Notes: generated by a model not told the origin, from the sequence alone. Positions 10,906 through 23,170 are shown, numbered from the stretch's first letter. The stretch: DNA of 64,000 nucleotides from Costus lasius (GCA_027563935.2 JANVAS020000222.1:5890001-5954000), one strand, 5' to 3'. Numbers and translations: made by a program.

Positions 10906-12580
10906 TGTTGGGGTATGCCCTTAAGGCTAATGTTTGAGGCCTTAGGTTTGTATCAGTATCATGTAATAAACTGTTATGTTTATAAAGGCATGGTTATTAT
11001 TCAGTTAGCTACATTGTCTGCTGCAATATATGTTCTTCTGAATAATGTCTCAAAGCTGTTCAGCTAGGCTGACAGGCTATTAAGTCCTTAGTCGATATAT
11101 CTTGGTGAACATGAGACAGCCTTGATATGGTTAAGACTAATATGTGTTCTAATCTTATTGGATGCTTCGAGCATGGAATAAGATGTAGACTCATGGGTAC
11201 ATTGGATGTGCTGGACAGACCCTACTAGGATATTCAATTGCTTGTCACAATGTGAATATTCCTTGTATATGACAAGTGGCACATTTCCTCTGACTTGAGA
11301 TCACTTGTGTTTTCTAAATGATGATTGTCATTGTTTTGAGGTAGTTCAATATCATTTGAAACATAATGATTATAGACTATCTTGGATAATGAGCTTGAGT
11401 CAGGTTAGGGCACTAGTGATAGACATAGGATTGCCGTCTCCTTGTTTAAGGAGTGTGATGTTCTAAAGGGGCCCCCTGGATGAGATGATTGAGAAAGTGT
11501 ATGGCCATACCCAGATGACAGTGTTCATCTGATCTAATCATGCTCATCATATTGGAATTACAAGCTTGACACGCTTGTCCAATAAGAACAATCCAGTGGC
11601 AAAGGAAGTATGCATGCCTTGTGAGTTGATTCACACTTGTGTTGTTTTTGGGTGTAGTCTTGGAAGACTTATTTCTTTTATATCGGGAGACGGTGATGTG
11701 TTGCTAGATACCCCTCACTGATCATGATAACGTGAGTTATCGTTACCGACATTTAAAGGAAACCCTCAGGGTCGCACAATTTGATGATATGGCTTACTTA
11801 AGTCAGATCGAGTGGACTGAATTGGTTAGGTTCAGTTTAAAAGGTTTTTATCTCTGATTGTAAGTGAGATCTAGTCTGATCATGTTTGATTGATTAGGGC
11901 TTGAGATCGGTAAGCTTCGATCAAGAGAATAGATGCTAGATCGGTGAGATCAAGAGCATCAAGAGATGAACGGTTAGATCTGGAGCCTTAGGGTTTATTT
12001 GAGATCTAGACTTGATTGCTTGGCTTGATTGGTTCTTAAACCGAACCAAAATTGAACCGGCTCATGAAATGAGCGCATGGTTCAAGGTGTGGCGACATGT
12101 TCACTTGGCGTGAACGTTGGGGCGATGCGTGGTTGCTATTTTTAGTAACCATGATCTCCACTTGGAGATGGTTCACGACCGAATAGAGTGCTCTCTATTC
12201 TCGCCACTCGGTATTATTCCTCTTAACGTTTTTCGTGTGTGGCGACGCTTTGACGTTGAGGAGGATTCGGCCAAGAGAAGAAATCATCATCTCCTTTCCT
12301 TTCCATTCGGCAAGACAACCTTGGAACCTTGCTAGCACAAGGAGCACCAAGGAAGAAGCACATTGTTCATCTTGTGTGCGAGACTTTGGAGAAGAGGCGC
12401 TTGCAACTTTTGCTTCCAAGGCGCCATCTTGAAATGGCTATGGTATGAATTCGTTTCTTCTATTCAATCATACTAAAGTTGATTATATGACATATAAAGA
12501 TCTTTTAGAAGCCCTAGATTCCGCTAGAGACACTCATGCGCCACCTATTAGGGTTTCAACCCCTTATGTGGGAACCTTCA
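10906..12580 (+). repeat. 5' LTR of copia A
   Basis: The LTR runs from TGTTGGGGTATGCCC to GGAACCTTCA (TG...CA), 1675 bases. It should hold the promoter and the RNA start and end sites, but I cannot place a TATA box or polyadenylation signal with confidence. A conserved block containing GATGTGTTGCTAGATACCCC (11693-11719) is shared with the C-family LTR. Confidence 0.95.
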
Positions 12581-12582
12581 AT

Positions 12583-12594
12583 TGGTATCAGAGC
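12583..12594 (+). promoter_or_regulatory. tRNA-Met primer binding site of copia A
   Basis: TGGTATCAGAGC, two bases after the LTR end, is complementary to the 3' end of plant initiator tRNA-Met and primes minus-strand DNA synthesis. Confidence 0.95.
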
Positions 12595-14398
12595 TGAGTT
12601 TTATATGATCATATGATTGCTGTGTGATCCATGTATTCATTTGTATGCTTAGATCTTCACCATGCGAAAACTTACATGTTAAGTTTGCATATCCGAAACT
12701 ATATGTATGTTTCCTTGGCGCATGTTGTTGGCGCATGATGTTATGTTTTAAAAACCATTTCACTTGCGCGACCTTATTAGATCTAAGGCCTTGCTTTAAA
12801 CCCTTAGACGGGTTATTAGGGTTGAAGTCATCCCCTAAGTTAGATCCAAATAGTCTGATCAGACCATCTGACAGCCTTGATGGGTCGACCAGATAGCATC
12901 TGTGCGCAAGCACAAGATGGCTATAGGTCGACTGCAGACAGGCGTGTAGCGATGTCTGATTGAGACAACCTATGAACGCACATGAGTTAGGCCCGGGGTC
13001 ACACCCGCTTGCCAGACCTCATTGTGGTCGTTCAGCCCTTGGCGCATGCATTGTTGACCTTTTGGTCGACTCAAGTCAGTTAGGACTTGGTGCATGTAAG
13101 GGCAGTGGATCTGACTAGGTTGGATGAGTGGATCCCTGGTAATGGACCGTTGTAAGGTAGTAGGGCAAATAAGGAAATTAAAATTGATGCCTATGGGGTT
13201 TTTCGAAATTTAATTTTCCTGATTGGATCACATGTTGTATGATGCCATATGTATGTTTATTTAATCTTATGTGGGCTGCCCAAGTTTAATGTGTGCTGTG
13301 CTGGGGCCTGCGTGCCTGTATTAAATTTTTGTAAATTAATTTGAAATTGTGATCTGCGAATCACATTGCTTTTAATTTATAAAATGTAATTGACCTGCGT
13401 GTCAATCTTGTCTAGATAGTTAAATTTGTAATTTAATTAGACAAGAGCACAGAGCACACTTGGCAGAGGCGCATGCAGCAGTGGCTAGACCAGGTGGGAG
13501 GTCCAGGGTTCGACTCTGGGACCAGGCGCGTTTACCTGGTGGGCGCACCTGTACTGCAGTTGGCGCTTGGGCCCTGGTTTGGGCCAGATGAGCAGCAAAA
13601 GCCCCATGAAGCAAAAGCAAGTAAAGACTTAAGTTAGGTTAAGGTCTTACTTAGGCTATGGGCTTTTACCACATAAGATCCATGCTTTCTTTTATTCCTT
13701 ATATAAGTAGAACAGCATGTTTTAACTTATCTTCTGCTATCACCATAGGAATTGCTTGATAGTAAGGAAGATAAAAGACCGTTAAAATCCAACGCTAAAA
13801 TATCAAGCTCGTAAGCCTTCTGACGCGAAACCTCACTGTTCTGACTATCGTTGGAGCCGTGTTGTACCCACTCAGTGGGCACGTCCATCTATCTTCAGAC
13901 GGTGCGGGATTACACCTGCGTGTTACAGAGTAGGGATTTATCCCTTCTCGTTGCTCAGCATAGCACGTGGTGGTCCAGGGAGTAGGTCGGGTAAGCTTGA
14001 CCATGTTAGCTACATATGTGGCGCATATGGTAGCACATGGGGGCAGCCATCTGAGGGGTCAGAGATTGTGTTGTACCAACTCAGTTGGCACAGTCTGCTG
14101 GATTGCCCAGATGAAGGGGAATCGCACGGGTTGGCGATTGGCTAGGACAGCCTACCAGAGATTAGTGCTTGTACTCTCTGTGCATCTTATCTCGCCTGAG
14201 CGGGACGCGGAGACCAAGTATGAAATCTGGATCCCATCTCACTAAAAGAGTGTTTTACTCTTTCGGACTGTTTAATGGATTTTTCAGTCAGATAAAATAG
14301 TGAGAAAAAGAATCTTTCTTAAGTCCTGATTGATTCTTAACATTGATACTGACCTTGCTGTTCTTGCATTGTTGTAGATACCTGCAGCAACGAACACC
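12595..14398 (+). other. Untranslated leader of copia A
   Basis: This is 1.8 kb with no convincing gene. It holds a T/A-rich part (13320-13440), a segment with a tRNA B-box-like GGTTCGACTCTGG near 13510, and a structured 3' third. Two short hairpins, CCCACTCAGTGGG (13867-13879) and CCAACTCAGTTGG (14076-14088), recur at the same place in every Cop-1 copy and are candidates for packaging or translation signals. Just before the polyprotein start lies TTCTTGCATTGTTGTAG, which looks like a 3' splice site; no matching donor was identified. Confidence 0.75.
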
Positions 14399-17300
14399 AT
14401 GAACTTCAATGTGCGATCCCTACTGGAAAGGGAGAAGTTTGCTGGGCCGAACTTCTCTGACTGGTTTGGACACCTTAAGATTGTTCTTAAGGCAGAGAGG
14501 AAACTGTATGTCCTCGAGACGGCGATACCGCCTCAGCCCGCTCCGAACGCCGCAAGGGCGGTTCGGGAAGCCTATGAAAAGCACGTCAATGATAGCATTG
14601 ATGTCGCTTGCCTGATGCTAGCGTCTATGACGCCACCGCTGCAGCGTCAGCATGAGGATATGTCGGCTATAGAGATTATAGCGAACCTCAAGATGCTGTA
14701 TGCTGCACAGGCGAGGACAGAACGCTATAATTTGACTAAGCTGTTCTTTCAGAGCAAACTGGCTGAAGGGAGCCCAGTGGGAGCTCACGTGCTCAAGATG
14801 ATTGGGCACAAGGAGGCTCTAGAGAAACTGGGGCATACCATCAACCAGGAGCTTGCTGTGGATATTATTCTGCAGTCTCTCCCGCCTTCATTCGACGCGT
14901 TCATTATTAACTTTAATATGAACAAAATCGATTGTACTCCGGCAGAGCTGCTGAATATGCTCCTCACTACAGAGGAGACTCTGAAGGGAAAGCCTTCGAC
15001 CTCTGTCTTAATGGTTCCTTCCAGGAACAAGAAGAAGGGGAAGAAGGGCAAAGCCCCTGTCAAGAGCTACAGCAAGGCTCTGAAGCAGAAGGTGAAGCGG
15101 TCCAAGGAATACAGGTGTTTCCACTGTGGCCAGCTGGGTCACTGGAAAAAGGACTGTAAAGCGCTCCAAGGAGATAAGAGGGGAAGCTTCGCTTCTGGCT
15201 CAGGTATTTATGTGACTGAGGTCATGTTTTCTTCTTCTATATCATGGGTGTTGGACACTGCATGTGGAGTTCACATTTGTTCAAATGTACAGGAACTCAA
15301 GAGAAGAAGGCAGGTGGGACAGCATGAGGTGGACCTACGAGTTGGAAACGGGGCACGGGTTGCTGCTGTTGCTGTAGGAGACTATTTCATTTCTTTACCA
15401 TCTGGAATTGTATTGGAACTAGACAATTGTTATTTTGTTCCCAGTATTACTAAAAATATTATCTCCATTCCTGCTCTTGTCAGGAAGGGATTTTCCTTTG
15501 AATGCAATATTTCAAAGTGTGTCTTATCTTATGATAATATTGTTTATGCAACTGGTTCAATTAACAATGGGTTATACATGTTGGACATGGAATGTTCTAT
15601 ACAGAAAATTGATATTAAGAAAGCCAAGAATGCTGATGACAGCACCTTGCTATGGCATAGTCGTTTAGGCCATATTAACGAGAAATGCATTAAGCGGTTG
15701 CATGATCATGGACTGCTAGGATCATTCTCCTTCAAGGAGATTGATACATGCAAAGCTTGTTTAATGGGCAAAATGACGAAGTCACCTTTTCCTAACAAAG
15801 GACAAAGGGCTTCAGGTTTACTTGACCTTATACACACTGATGTGTGTGGGCCATTTAGTAAACATGCCAGAGGTGGCTATCTGTACTTCATTACCTTTAC
15901 TGATGATTTCAGTAGATATGGGTATTTCTTTTTAATGAGACATAAAAGTGAATCTTTTGACAAGTTCAAAGAGTTCAAGAATGAAGTACAAAATCAGCTA
16001 GGCCGAAATATCAAGGCACTTTGCTCAGATCGAGGTGGAGAATACCTAAGTCAAGCGTTTACTGACTATCTAAAGGAGTGTGGGATTATCTCACAGCTCA
16101 CTCCGCCAGGAACACCGCAATGGAATGGTGTGTCCGAGAGGAGAAATAGAACGTTACTTGATATGGTTCGTTCTATGATGAGTCAGGCTACTCTTCCATA
16201 CTCCTTTTGGGGTTTTGCACTGGAAACAGCTGCAAAAGTACTAAACCGAGTGCCATCCAAGGCCGTTTCAAAGACGCCATATGAATTATGGTATGGGAAA
16301 CAGCCAGGCTTGACATTTATCAGGATCTGGGGCTGCGAGGCTTATGTCAAAAAGCTCGCCTCTGGGAAACTAGAGAGCAGGTCTGACAAATGCATCTTTG
16401 TCGGTTACCCTAAGGAAACTAAGGGTTATTATTTCTACGATCCCAAAGAGAACAAGGTATTTGTTGCTCGGACGGCCATATTTCTTGAGAAGGAGTTTCT
16501 TCTGCAAGAGGCCAGTGGGAGAGAAATAAAGCTGGATGAGAATCCAGAGGAAGGACAAAGTGCTCAAGCACAGTTGGATGAGCCTGAGCCGGTAGATCAG
16601 GTTATTGAACAACCTGAGGCTCAAATATCACGGGAACCGCGAAGATCGGGAAGGATCCGTCGAAAGCCTGAGCGTTATGACGGAGTCTACATCATTGATA
16701 ATGATGAACCCCTCACTTATGCGGATGCGGTCAGTGGACCAGAGTCAGCGAGATGGCTTGAAGCTATGCGCGCCGAGATGGACTCCATGTCAGATAACCA
16801 AGTCTGGGATTTGGTTGATCCGCCTCCGGGAATTATTCCTATAGGCTGTAAATGGATCTTCAAGAAGAAGATTGACATGGATGGTAACGTAGTTACCTAT
16901 AAAGGCAGGCTAGTTGCGAAAGGTTTCAAACAAATCTACGGGATAGATTATGATGAAACTTTCTCACCTGTAGCTATGTTTAAGTCTATTCGGATTCTTT
17001 TCGCGATAGCTGCATATTATGATTATGAGATTTGGCAAATGGATGTGAAAACAGCTTTCCTTAATGGAAATCTGGATGAGGATGTGTATATGACACAACC
17101 AGAGGGTTTCACTAATCCATCAGATCGTCAAAAGATATGCAAGTTAAAGAAGTCTATTTATGGACTTAAACAAGCATCAAGAAGCTGGAATATTCGTTTT
17201 GATGAATCAGTCACTGAATTTGGTTTCATCAAGAACGAAGATGACCCGTGTGTATATAAGAGGTTTAGTGGGAGCGTAATTACTTTCCTAGTCCTCTACG

Positions 17301-18280
17301 TCGATGACATCTTGATCATTGGAAATGACATTCCTGAAATGCATGCGGTTAAGGCATGGTTAAGGAAATGTTTCCAAATGAAAGATCTAGGAGAAGCAGC
17401 CTATGTATTAGGTGTGAAGATCTACAGGGATAGATCTAAGAGGCTTCTCGGGTTGTGCCAGAGTACTTACATCGATAAAGTCCTGGAGAGATTTCATTTA
17501 GAGAATTCTAAACGAGGATATCTTCCAGTCAGACATGGTCTGAATCTTTCGAAGAGTCAGTGTCCACAAACACAGACTGAGAAAGATGAAATGGACAATA
17601 CGCCTTATGCTTCGGCTATTGGTTCCATTATGTATGCGATGTTGTGTACTCGCCCAGACGTCGCTTACGGGTTAAGCGTGACCAGTCGGTTCCAAAGTAA
17701 TCCAGGTCAGGCACACTGGATTGCAGTCAAGAACATTTTAAAATATCTGCGGAGGACCAAAGATATGTTCTTGATATATGGTGGTCAGGAAGAACTCAGT
17801 ATAGAAGGATATACTGACGCTTTGTTCCAGTCTGACCAGGATGATTTCCGATCGCAATCAGGCTATGTTTTTAGCCTGAATGGAGGAGCAGTGGTGTGGA
17901 AGAGTTTCAAACAGTCAACTGTTGCTGATTCCACAACAGAAGCCGAGTATGTTGCAGCCTCGGAAGCATCCAAGGAGGCAGTGTGGATTCGTAAGTTCGT
18001 GAGAGAACTTGGTGTTGTTCCTTCGAGTGCAGATCCTTTGGTTATCTTCTGTGATAACACTGGAGCAATCGCACAAGCAAAGGAACCACGGTCGCACCAG
18101 AAGTCCAAGCACATACAGAGACGGTTTCATTTGATCAGGGAGATCATAGATCGTGGCGAGATCAAAGTCTGCAAGGTTCATACAGATGACAATCTGGCAG
18201 ACCCGCTTACTAAGCCTCTGGCGCAGCAGAAGCATGAGAAGCACTGTAATAATATGGGTTTGAGATTTCTCAACCATTAG
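14399..18280 (+). CDS. Copia A gag-pol polyprotein, 1293 aa, intact
   Basis: The single open frame encodes all proteins needed for copying an RNA into DNA and inserting it. In order: gag capsid domain (about 1-210), a Lys-rich linker, a CCHC zinc knuckle (about 239-252, CFHCGQLGHWKKDC), aspartic protease (about 284, LDTACGVHIC, where Ala replaces the more usual Gly or Ser after DT), pre-integrase HxxxH/CxxC (about 418-460), integrase with D, D and E (about 480, 543 and 580; SDRGGEY and NGVSERRN), reverse transcriptase (about 800-1010, catalytic YVDD near 967) and RNase H (about 1138-1270, ending in the usual DNLADPLTKPL). The start ATG follows the conserved AACGAACACC context found in all copies. 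The length is usual for a copia Gag-Pol frame. No disabling change is seen. Confidence 0.97.
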   Translation: MNFNVRSLLEREKFAGPNFSDWFGHLKIVLKAERKLYVLETAIPPQPAPNAARAVREAYEKHVNDSIDVACLMLASMTPPLQRQHEDMSAIEIIANLKMLYAAQARTERYNLTKLFFQSKLAEGSPVGAHVLKMIGHKEALEKLGHTINQELAVDIILQSLPPSFDAFIINFNMNKIDCTPAELLNMLLTTEETLKGKPSTSVLMVPSRNKKKGKKGKAPVKSYSKALKQKVKRSKEYRCFHCGQLGHWKKDCKALQGDKRGSFASGSGIYVTEVMFSSSISWVLDTACGVHICSNVQELKRRRQVGQHEVDLRVGNGARVAAVAVGDYFISLPSGIVLELDNCYFVPSITKNIISIPALVRKGFSFECNISKCVLSYDNIVYATGSINNGLYMLDMECSIQKIDIKKAKNADDSTLLWHSRLGHINEKCIKRLHDHGLLGSFSFKEIDTCKACLMGKMTKSPFPNKGQRASGLLDLIHTDVCGPFSKHARGGYLYFITFTDDFSRYGYFFLMRHKSESFDKFKEFKNEVQNQLGRNIKALCSDRGGEYLSQAFTDYLKECGIISQLTPPGTPQWNGVSERRNRTLLDMVRSMMSQATLPYSFWGFALETAAKVLNRVPSKAVSKTPYELWYGKQPGLTFIRIWGCEAYVKKLASGKLESRSDKCIFVGYPKETKGYYFYDPKENKVFVARTAIFLEKEFLLQEASGREIKLDENPEEGQSAQAQLDEPEPVDQVIEQPEAQISREPRRSGRIRRKPERYDGVYIIDNDEPLTYADAVSGPESARWLEAMRAEMDSMSDNQVWDLVDPPPGIIPIGCKWIFKKKIDMDGNVVTYKGRLVAKGFKQIYGIDYDETFSPVAMFKSIRILFAIAAYYDYEIWQMDVKTAFLNGNLDEDVYMTQPEGFTNPSDRQKICKLKKSIYGLKQASRSWNIRFDESVTEFGFIKNEDDPCVYKRFSGSVITFLVLYVDDILIIGNDIPEMHAVKAWLRKCFQMKDLGEAAYVLGVKIYRDRSKRLLGLCQSTYIDKVLERFHLENSKRGYLPVRHGLNLSKSQCPQTQTEKDEMDNTPYASAIGSIMYAMLCTRPDVAYGLSVTSRFQSNPGQAHWIAVKNILKYLRRTKDMFLIYGGQEELSIEGYTDALFQSDQDDFRSQSGYVFSLNGGAVVWKSFKQSTVADSTTEAEYVAASEASKEAVWIRKFVRELGVVPSSADPLVIFCDNTGAIAQAKEPRSHQKSKHIQRRFHLIREIIDRGEIKVCKVHTDDNLADPLTKPLAQQKHEKHCNNMGLRFLNH

Positions 18281-18289
18281 ATTAAGTGC

Positions 18290-18300
18290 AAGTGGGAGAT
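18290..18300 (+). promoter_or_regulatory. Polypurine tract of copia A
   Basis: AAGTGGGAGAT lies directly before the 3' LTR, as expected for the plus-strand primer. It lies ten bases after the polyprotein stop. Confidence 0.85.
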
Positions 18301-19594
18301 TGTTTGGGTATGCCCTTAAGGCTAATGTTTGAGGCCTTAGGTTTGTATCAGTATCATGTAATAAACTGTTATGTTTATAAAGGCATGGTTATTATTCAGT
18401 TAGCTACATTGTCTGCTGCAATATATGTTCTTCTGAATAATGTCTCAAAGCTGTTCAGCTAGGCTGACAGGCTATTAAGTCCTTAGTCGATATATCTTGG
18501 TGAACATGAGACAGCCTTGATATGGTTAAGACTAATATGTGTTCTAATCTTATAGGATGCTTCGAGCATGGAATAAGATGTAGACTCATGGGTACATTGG
18601 ATGTGCTGGACAGACCCTACTAGGATATTCAATTGCTTGTCACAATGTGAATATTCCTTGTATATGACAAGTGGCACATTTCCTCTGACTTGAGATCACT
18701 TGTGTTTTCTAAATGATGATTGTCATTGTTTTGAGGTAGTTCAATATCATTTGAAACATAATGATTATAGACTATCTTGGATAATGAGCTTGAGTCAGGT
18801 TAGGGCACTAGTGATAGACATAGGATTGCCGTCTCCTTGTTTAAGGAGTGTGATGTTCTAAAGGGGCCCCCTGGATGAGATGATTGAGAAAGTGTATGGC
18901 CATACCCAGATGACAGTGTTCATCTGATCTAATCATGCTCATCATATTGGAATTACAAGCTTGACACGCTTGTCCAATAAGAACAATCTAGTGGCAAAGG
19001 AAGTATGCATGCCTTGTGAGTTGATTCACACTTGTGTTGTTTTTGGGTGTAGTCTTGGAAGACTTATTTCTTTTATATCGGGAGACGGTGATGTGTTGCT
19101 AGATACCCCTCACTGATCGTGATAACGTGAGTTATCGTTACCGACATTTAAAGGAAACCCTCAGGGTCGCACAATTTGATGATATGGCTTACTTAAGTCA
19201 GATCGAGTGGACTGAATTGGTTAGGTTCAGTTTAAAAGGTTTTTATCTCTGATTGTAAGTGAGATCTAGTCTGATCATGTTTGATTGATTAGGGCTTGAG
19301 ATCGGTAAGCTTCGATCAAGAGAATAGATGCTAGATCGGTGAGATCAAGAGCATCAAGAGATGAACGGTTAGATCTGGAGCCTTAGGGTTTATTTGAGAT
19401 CTAGACTTGATTGCTTGGCTTGATTGGTTCTTAAACCGAACCAAAATTGAACCGGCTCATGAAATGAGCGCATGGTTCAAGGTGTGGCGACATGTTCACT
19501 TGGCGTGAACGTTGGGGCGATGCGTGGTTGCTATTTTTAGTAACCATGATCTCCACTTGGAGATGGTTCACGACCGAATAGAGTGCTCTCTATT
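18301..19594 (+). repeat. 3' LTR of copia A, first part
   Basis: The sequence matches 10906-12199 and starts TGTTTGGG (one change from the 5' copy). It is interrupted after TCTCTATT by copia B and resumes at 28764. Confidence 0.95.
19590..19594 (+). repeat. Target duplication of copia B, left copy (CTATT)
   Basis: CTATT occurs once in the intact A 5' LTR, but flanks B on both sides here (right copy 28759-28763). Confidence 0.96.
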
Positions 19595-21277
19595 TGTTGG
19601 GGTATGCCCTTAAGGCTAATGTTTGAGGCCTTTTGGACTGTAATAGTATCATGTAATAAACTCTTGTGTTTATAAAGGCATGGTTATTGTTCAGGTTGTT
19701 ACCTTGTCTGCTGTAATAAGTGTACTTCTGAATAATGTCTCAAAGCTGTTCAGCTAGGCTGACATGCATATGTCCTTAGTCAAGATATCTTGGTGAACAT
19801 GAGACAGCCTTGATATGATTGAGACTAATATGTGTGCTAATCTTATAGGATGCTTCGAGCATGGAATAAGATGTAGACTCATGGGTACATTGGATGTACT
19901 GGACAGACCCTACTAGGATATTCAATTGCTTGTCACAATATGAATGATCCTTGTTTGCACTAAGTGGCACGTGTCCTTTGACTTGAGATCACTTGTGTTT
20001 CTAAATGATGATTGTCATTGTTTTGAGGTAGTTCAATATCATTTGAAACATAATGATTATAAACTATCTTGGATAATGATCATGAGTCAGGTTAGAACAC
20101 TAGTGATAGATAAAGGATTGCCGTCTCCTTGTTCAAGGAGTGTTATGTTCTAAAGGGCCCCCCTGTATGAGATGGTTGAGATAGTGTATGGCCATACCCA
20201 GGTGACTATGTTCATCTGATCTAATCATGCTCATCATATTGGAGTTACAAGCTTGACACGCTTGTCCAATGAGAACATTCAGTGGCAAAGGACACATGCA
20301 TGCCTTGTGAAGTTGCATTCACACTTGTGCTGTGTTTTGGGTGTAGTCTTGGAAGACTCTTTCCTTTATATCGGGAGACAGTGATGTGTTGCTAGATACC
20401 CCTCACTGATCGTGATAACGTGAGTTGTCATTACCGACATTTAAAGGAAACCCTCAGGGTCGCACAATTTGATGATATGGCTTACTTGAGTCAGATCGTG
20501 TGGACTGAATCGTTTGGGTTCAGTTTAAAGGGATTTTATCTCTGATTGTAAGTGAGATCTGGTCTGATCATGTTTGATTGATTATGGCTTGAGATCGGTA
20601 AGCTTCGATCGAGAGAGATGATGCTAGATCGGTGAGATCAGGAGCATCAAGAATTGAACGGTTAGATCTTGAACCTTTAGGGTTTAATCTAGACCATATG
20701 GCTTGGGTTAATTGGTCTTGGACCAAACCGAATAGAACCGGCTCATGATTGAGCGCATGGTTCATGGGAGATGAGTTAAGCGTTTGGTTCACTCAAGTGT
20801 GAACGCATGAGCTTTGACACCTTTCCATTTGTGGAATCGGTTTCGAAGTGGAAATGGTGTAACGCCTCCACATTAGTGTGGGAGGTTACTCTCTTGCCAA
20901 ACTCTCTCGAGTGAAGTTTTTCTCCATTTTTTGGGTGGAGAGGACTTGACGAAAGCTAGGAGAGGAAGTCTCGCCAAGCACAACCTAGAAGTTCCCTTCC
21001 CTTCCATTTTCGATCAAGGACATCTTGGAGATCCTTGCTAGCACAAGGAGCATCCAAGGAGCAAGTCATCACTCATTTTGTGTGCGACAACGTGGAGGAG
21101 ACCTATCTTGATCTCTCGCTTCCAAGTCGCCATCCTCTTCATGGCTTTGGTATGATTTCTCATAGCCTTAAGTTGATCATATGGTTATCATATGCGATCT
21201 TCTAGAAACCCTCTTTCCGCCATGCTTGCTAGATGCGCATGTTTAGGGTTTCACCCCCTTATATTAGGGACCCTTCA
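19595..21277 (+). repeat. 5' LTR of copia B
   Basis: The LTR runs from TGTTGGGGTATGCCC to GGGACCCTTCA, 1683 bases, with the matching copy at 27076-28758. The end carries a CCCT/AGGG hairpin. Confidence 0.96.
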
Positions 21278-21279
21278 AT

Positions 21280-21291
21280 TGGTATCAGAGC
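21280..21291 (+). promoter_or_regulatory. tRNA-Met primer binding site of copia B
   Basis: TGGTATCAGAGC, two bases after the LTR end. Confidence 0.95.
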
Positions 21292-23170
21292 TAGGCTTTC
21301 GATATGATCTATATGATTGCTTTGAAGTGTTTGTGATCCATACATGATGCTATGTTGCGCTTACTTGATGCTTTGTTTACATGCGTTTACATGATGCAAG
21401 GTTTACATTGTCTTGATTGCGCTTGTATCATTGTTACAAGAAGTTTGCGCTCCCCCTTGAAGGGGACCCCCTAGATGCGCTCCCCCTTGAAGGGGACCCC
21501 CTAGATCTAAGGGTTATCAACATGCTAGATATTGGGTGTATCTTGTTTTCTCAAGTGAAGCATGTTGTTTGTTTGCGCATGTTCTAGATGTTTTATAAAA
21601 CTTACATCTTGCACGCCTGATTAGATTTAAGGTGCCCCTACTATAAATCCTTAGATGGGTTGATGGGTTTGAAAGCATCTTCTAGGTCCGATCCAGAGAG
21701 TCTGATCAGACCATCTGACAGCCTAGATGGGTTGACCAGATAGCACCTGTGCGCAAGCACAAGGTGGCTATAGGTCGACTGCATCCAGGGCGTGTAGCGA
21801 GGTCTGGTTGAGACGACTACTGAACACACATGAGTTAGGCCCGGGGTCACACCCGCTTGCCGAAACTCATGAGGGTGGTTCAGCTCTTTCTACATGCATG
21901 GTTGACCATTAGGTCAACTCAAGTCAGTTAGGACTTGGTGCATGCGAGGGCAGAGGATCTGACTAGATGGATGAGTGGATCCCTATCAATGGACCATTGT
22001 AAGGTTGTAGGGCACATAAGGAAATTAAAATTGATACCATGGGGTTTTTCAAAATTTAATTTCATGAATGGATCACATGTTGATTTGATACCATATGCTT
22101 GTTTATTTAATCTTATGTGGGTTGCCCTAATGTGTGCTGTGCTGGGGCCTGCGTGCCTGGTTAATTATAAGTTAATATTATTTTGTGATCTGCGAATCAC
22201 ATTTGTAATTAATTTATTGTATATTTGACCTGCGAGTCAAACTTGTCTAGGTAGATCAAAATGTATTTTGATTAGACAAAAAGCACAAAGGCACACATCC
22301 AAGAGGGGCATTCAGCTGGTGGCGCACCTGAGGTGCTCTTGGCGCTAGGGCCCTGGGTTGGACCAGATGAGATGCAAAAGTCCCAAGAAGAACAAGTGAA
22401 GACTTAAGTATCTTAAGGTCTTACTTAGGCTTTGGGCTTTTACCACATAAGATCCATGCTTTCTGTTATTGTATAAATAAGTAGAACAGCATGAGTTATT
22501 TATCTTCTGCTATAGCCATAGGATTTGCCTGATAGTAAGAAGATAAAAGACCGTTAAAATCCAACGCTAAAATATCAAGCGCGTAATGCCTTCTGATGCG
22601 AAACCTCACTGTTCTGACTATCGTTGGAGCCGTGTTGTACCCACTCAGTGGGCACGTCCATCTATCTTCAGACGGTGTGTGATTTCACCTGCGTGTTACA
22701 GAGAAGGGATTTATCGCTTCTCGTTGCTCAGCATAGCACGTGGTGGTCCAGGGAGTAGGTCAGGTCAGCTTGACCATGTAGGCTACATATGTAGCGCATA
22801 TGGTAGCACATGGAGGCAGCCATCTGTGGGGTCAGAGATTGTGTTGTACCAACTCAGTTGGCACAGTCTGCTGGATTGCCCAGGTGAAGGGGAATCGCAC
22901 GGGTTGGCGATTGGCTAGGGACAGCCTACCAGAAATTAGTGCTTGTCTTCTCTGTGCATCTTATCTCGCCTGAGCGGGACGCGGAGACCAAGTATGAAAT
23001 CTGGATCCCATCTCACTAAAAGAGTGTTACTCTTTCGGACTGTTTACTGGATTTTTCAGTCAGACAAAATAGTGAGAAAAGAATCTTTCTTAAGTCCTGG
23101 ATTGATTCTGAACATTGATACTGACCTTGCTGTTCTTGCATTGTTGTAGATACCTGCAGCAACGAACACC
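21292..23170 (+). other. Untranslated leader of copia B
   Basis: No gene is seen. It carries a tandem repeat at 21446-21505, the two conserved leader hairpins (near 22637 and 22850) and the same splice-acceptor-like tract before the start codon as A. The segment equivalent to the tRNA-like part of A is missing here. Confidence 0.7.
21446..21505 (+). repeat. Tandem 30-base repeat in the B leader (2 copies)
   Basis: The unit TGCGCTCCCCCTTGAAGGGG followed by ACCCCCTAGA occurs twice head to tail without a mismatch. The core resembles the end of the E1 LTR. Confidence 0.95.
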
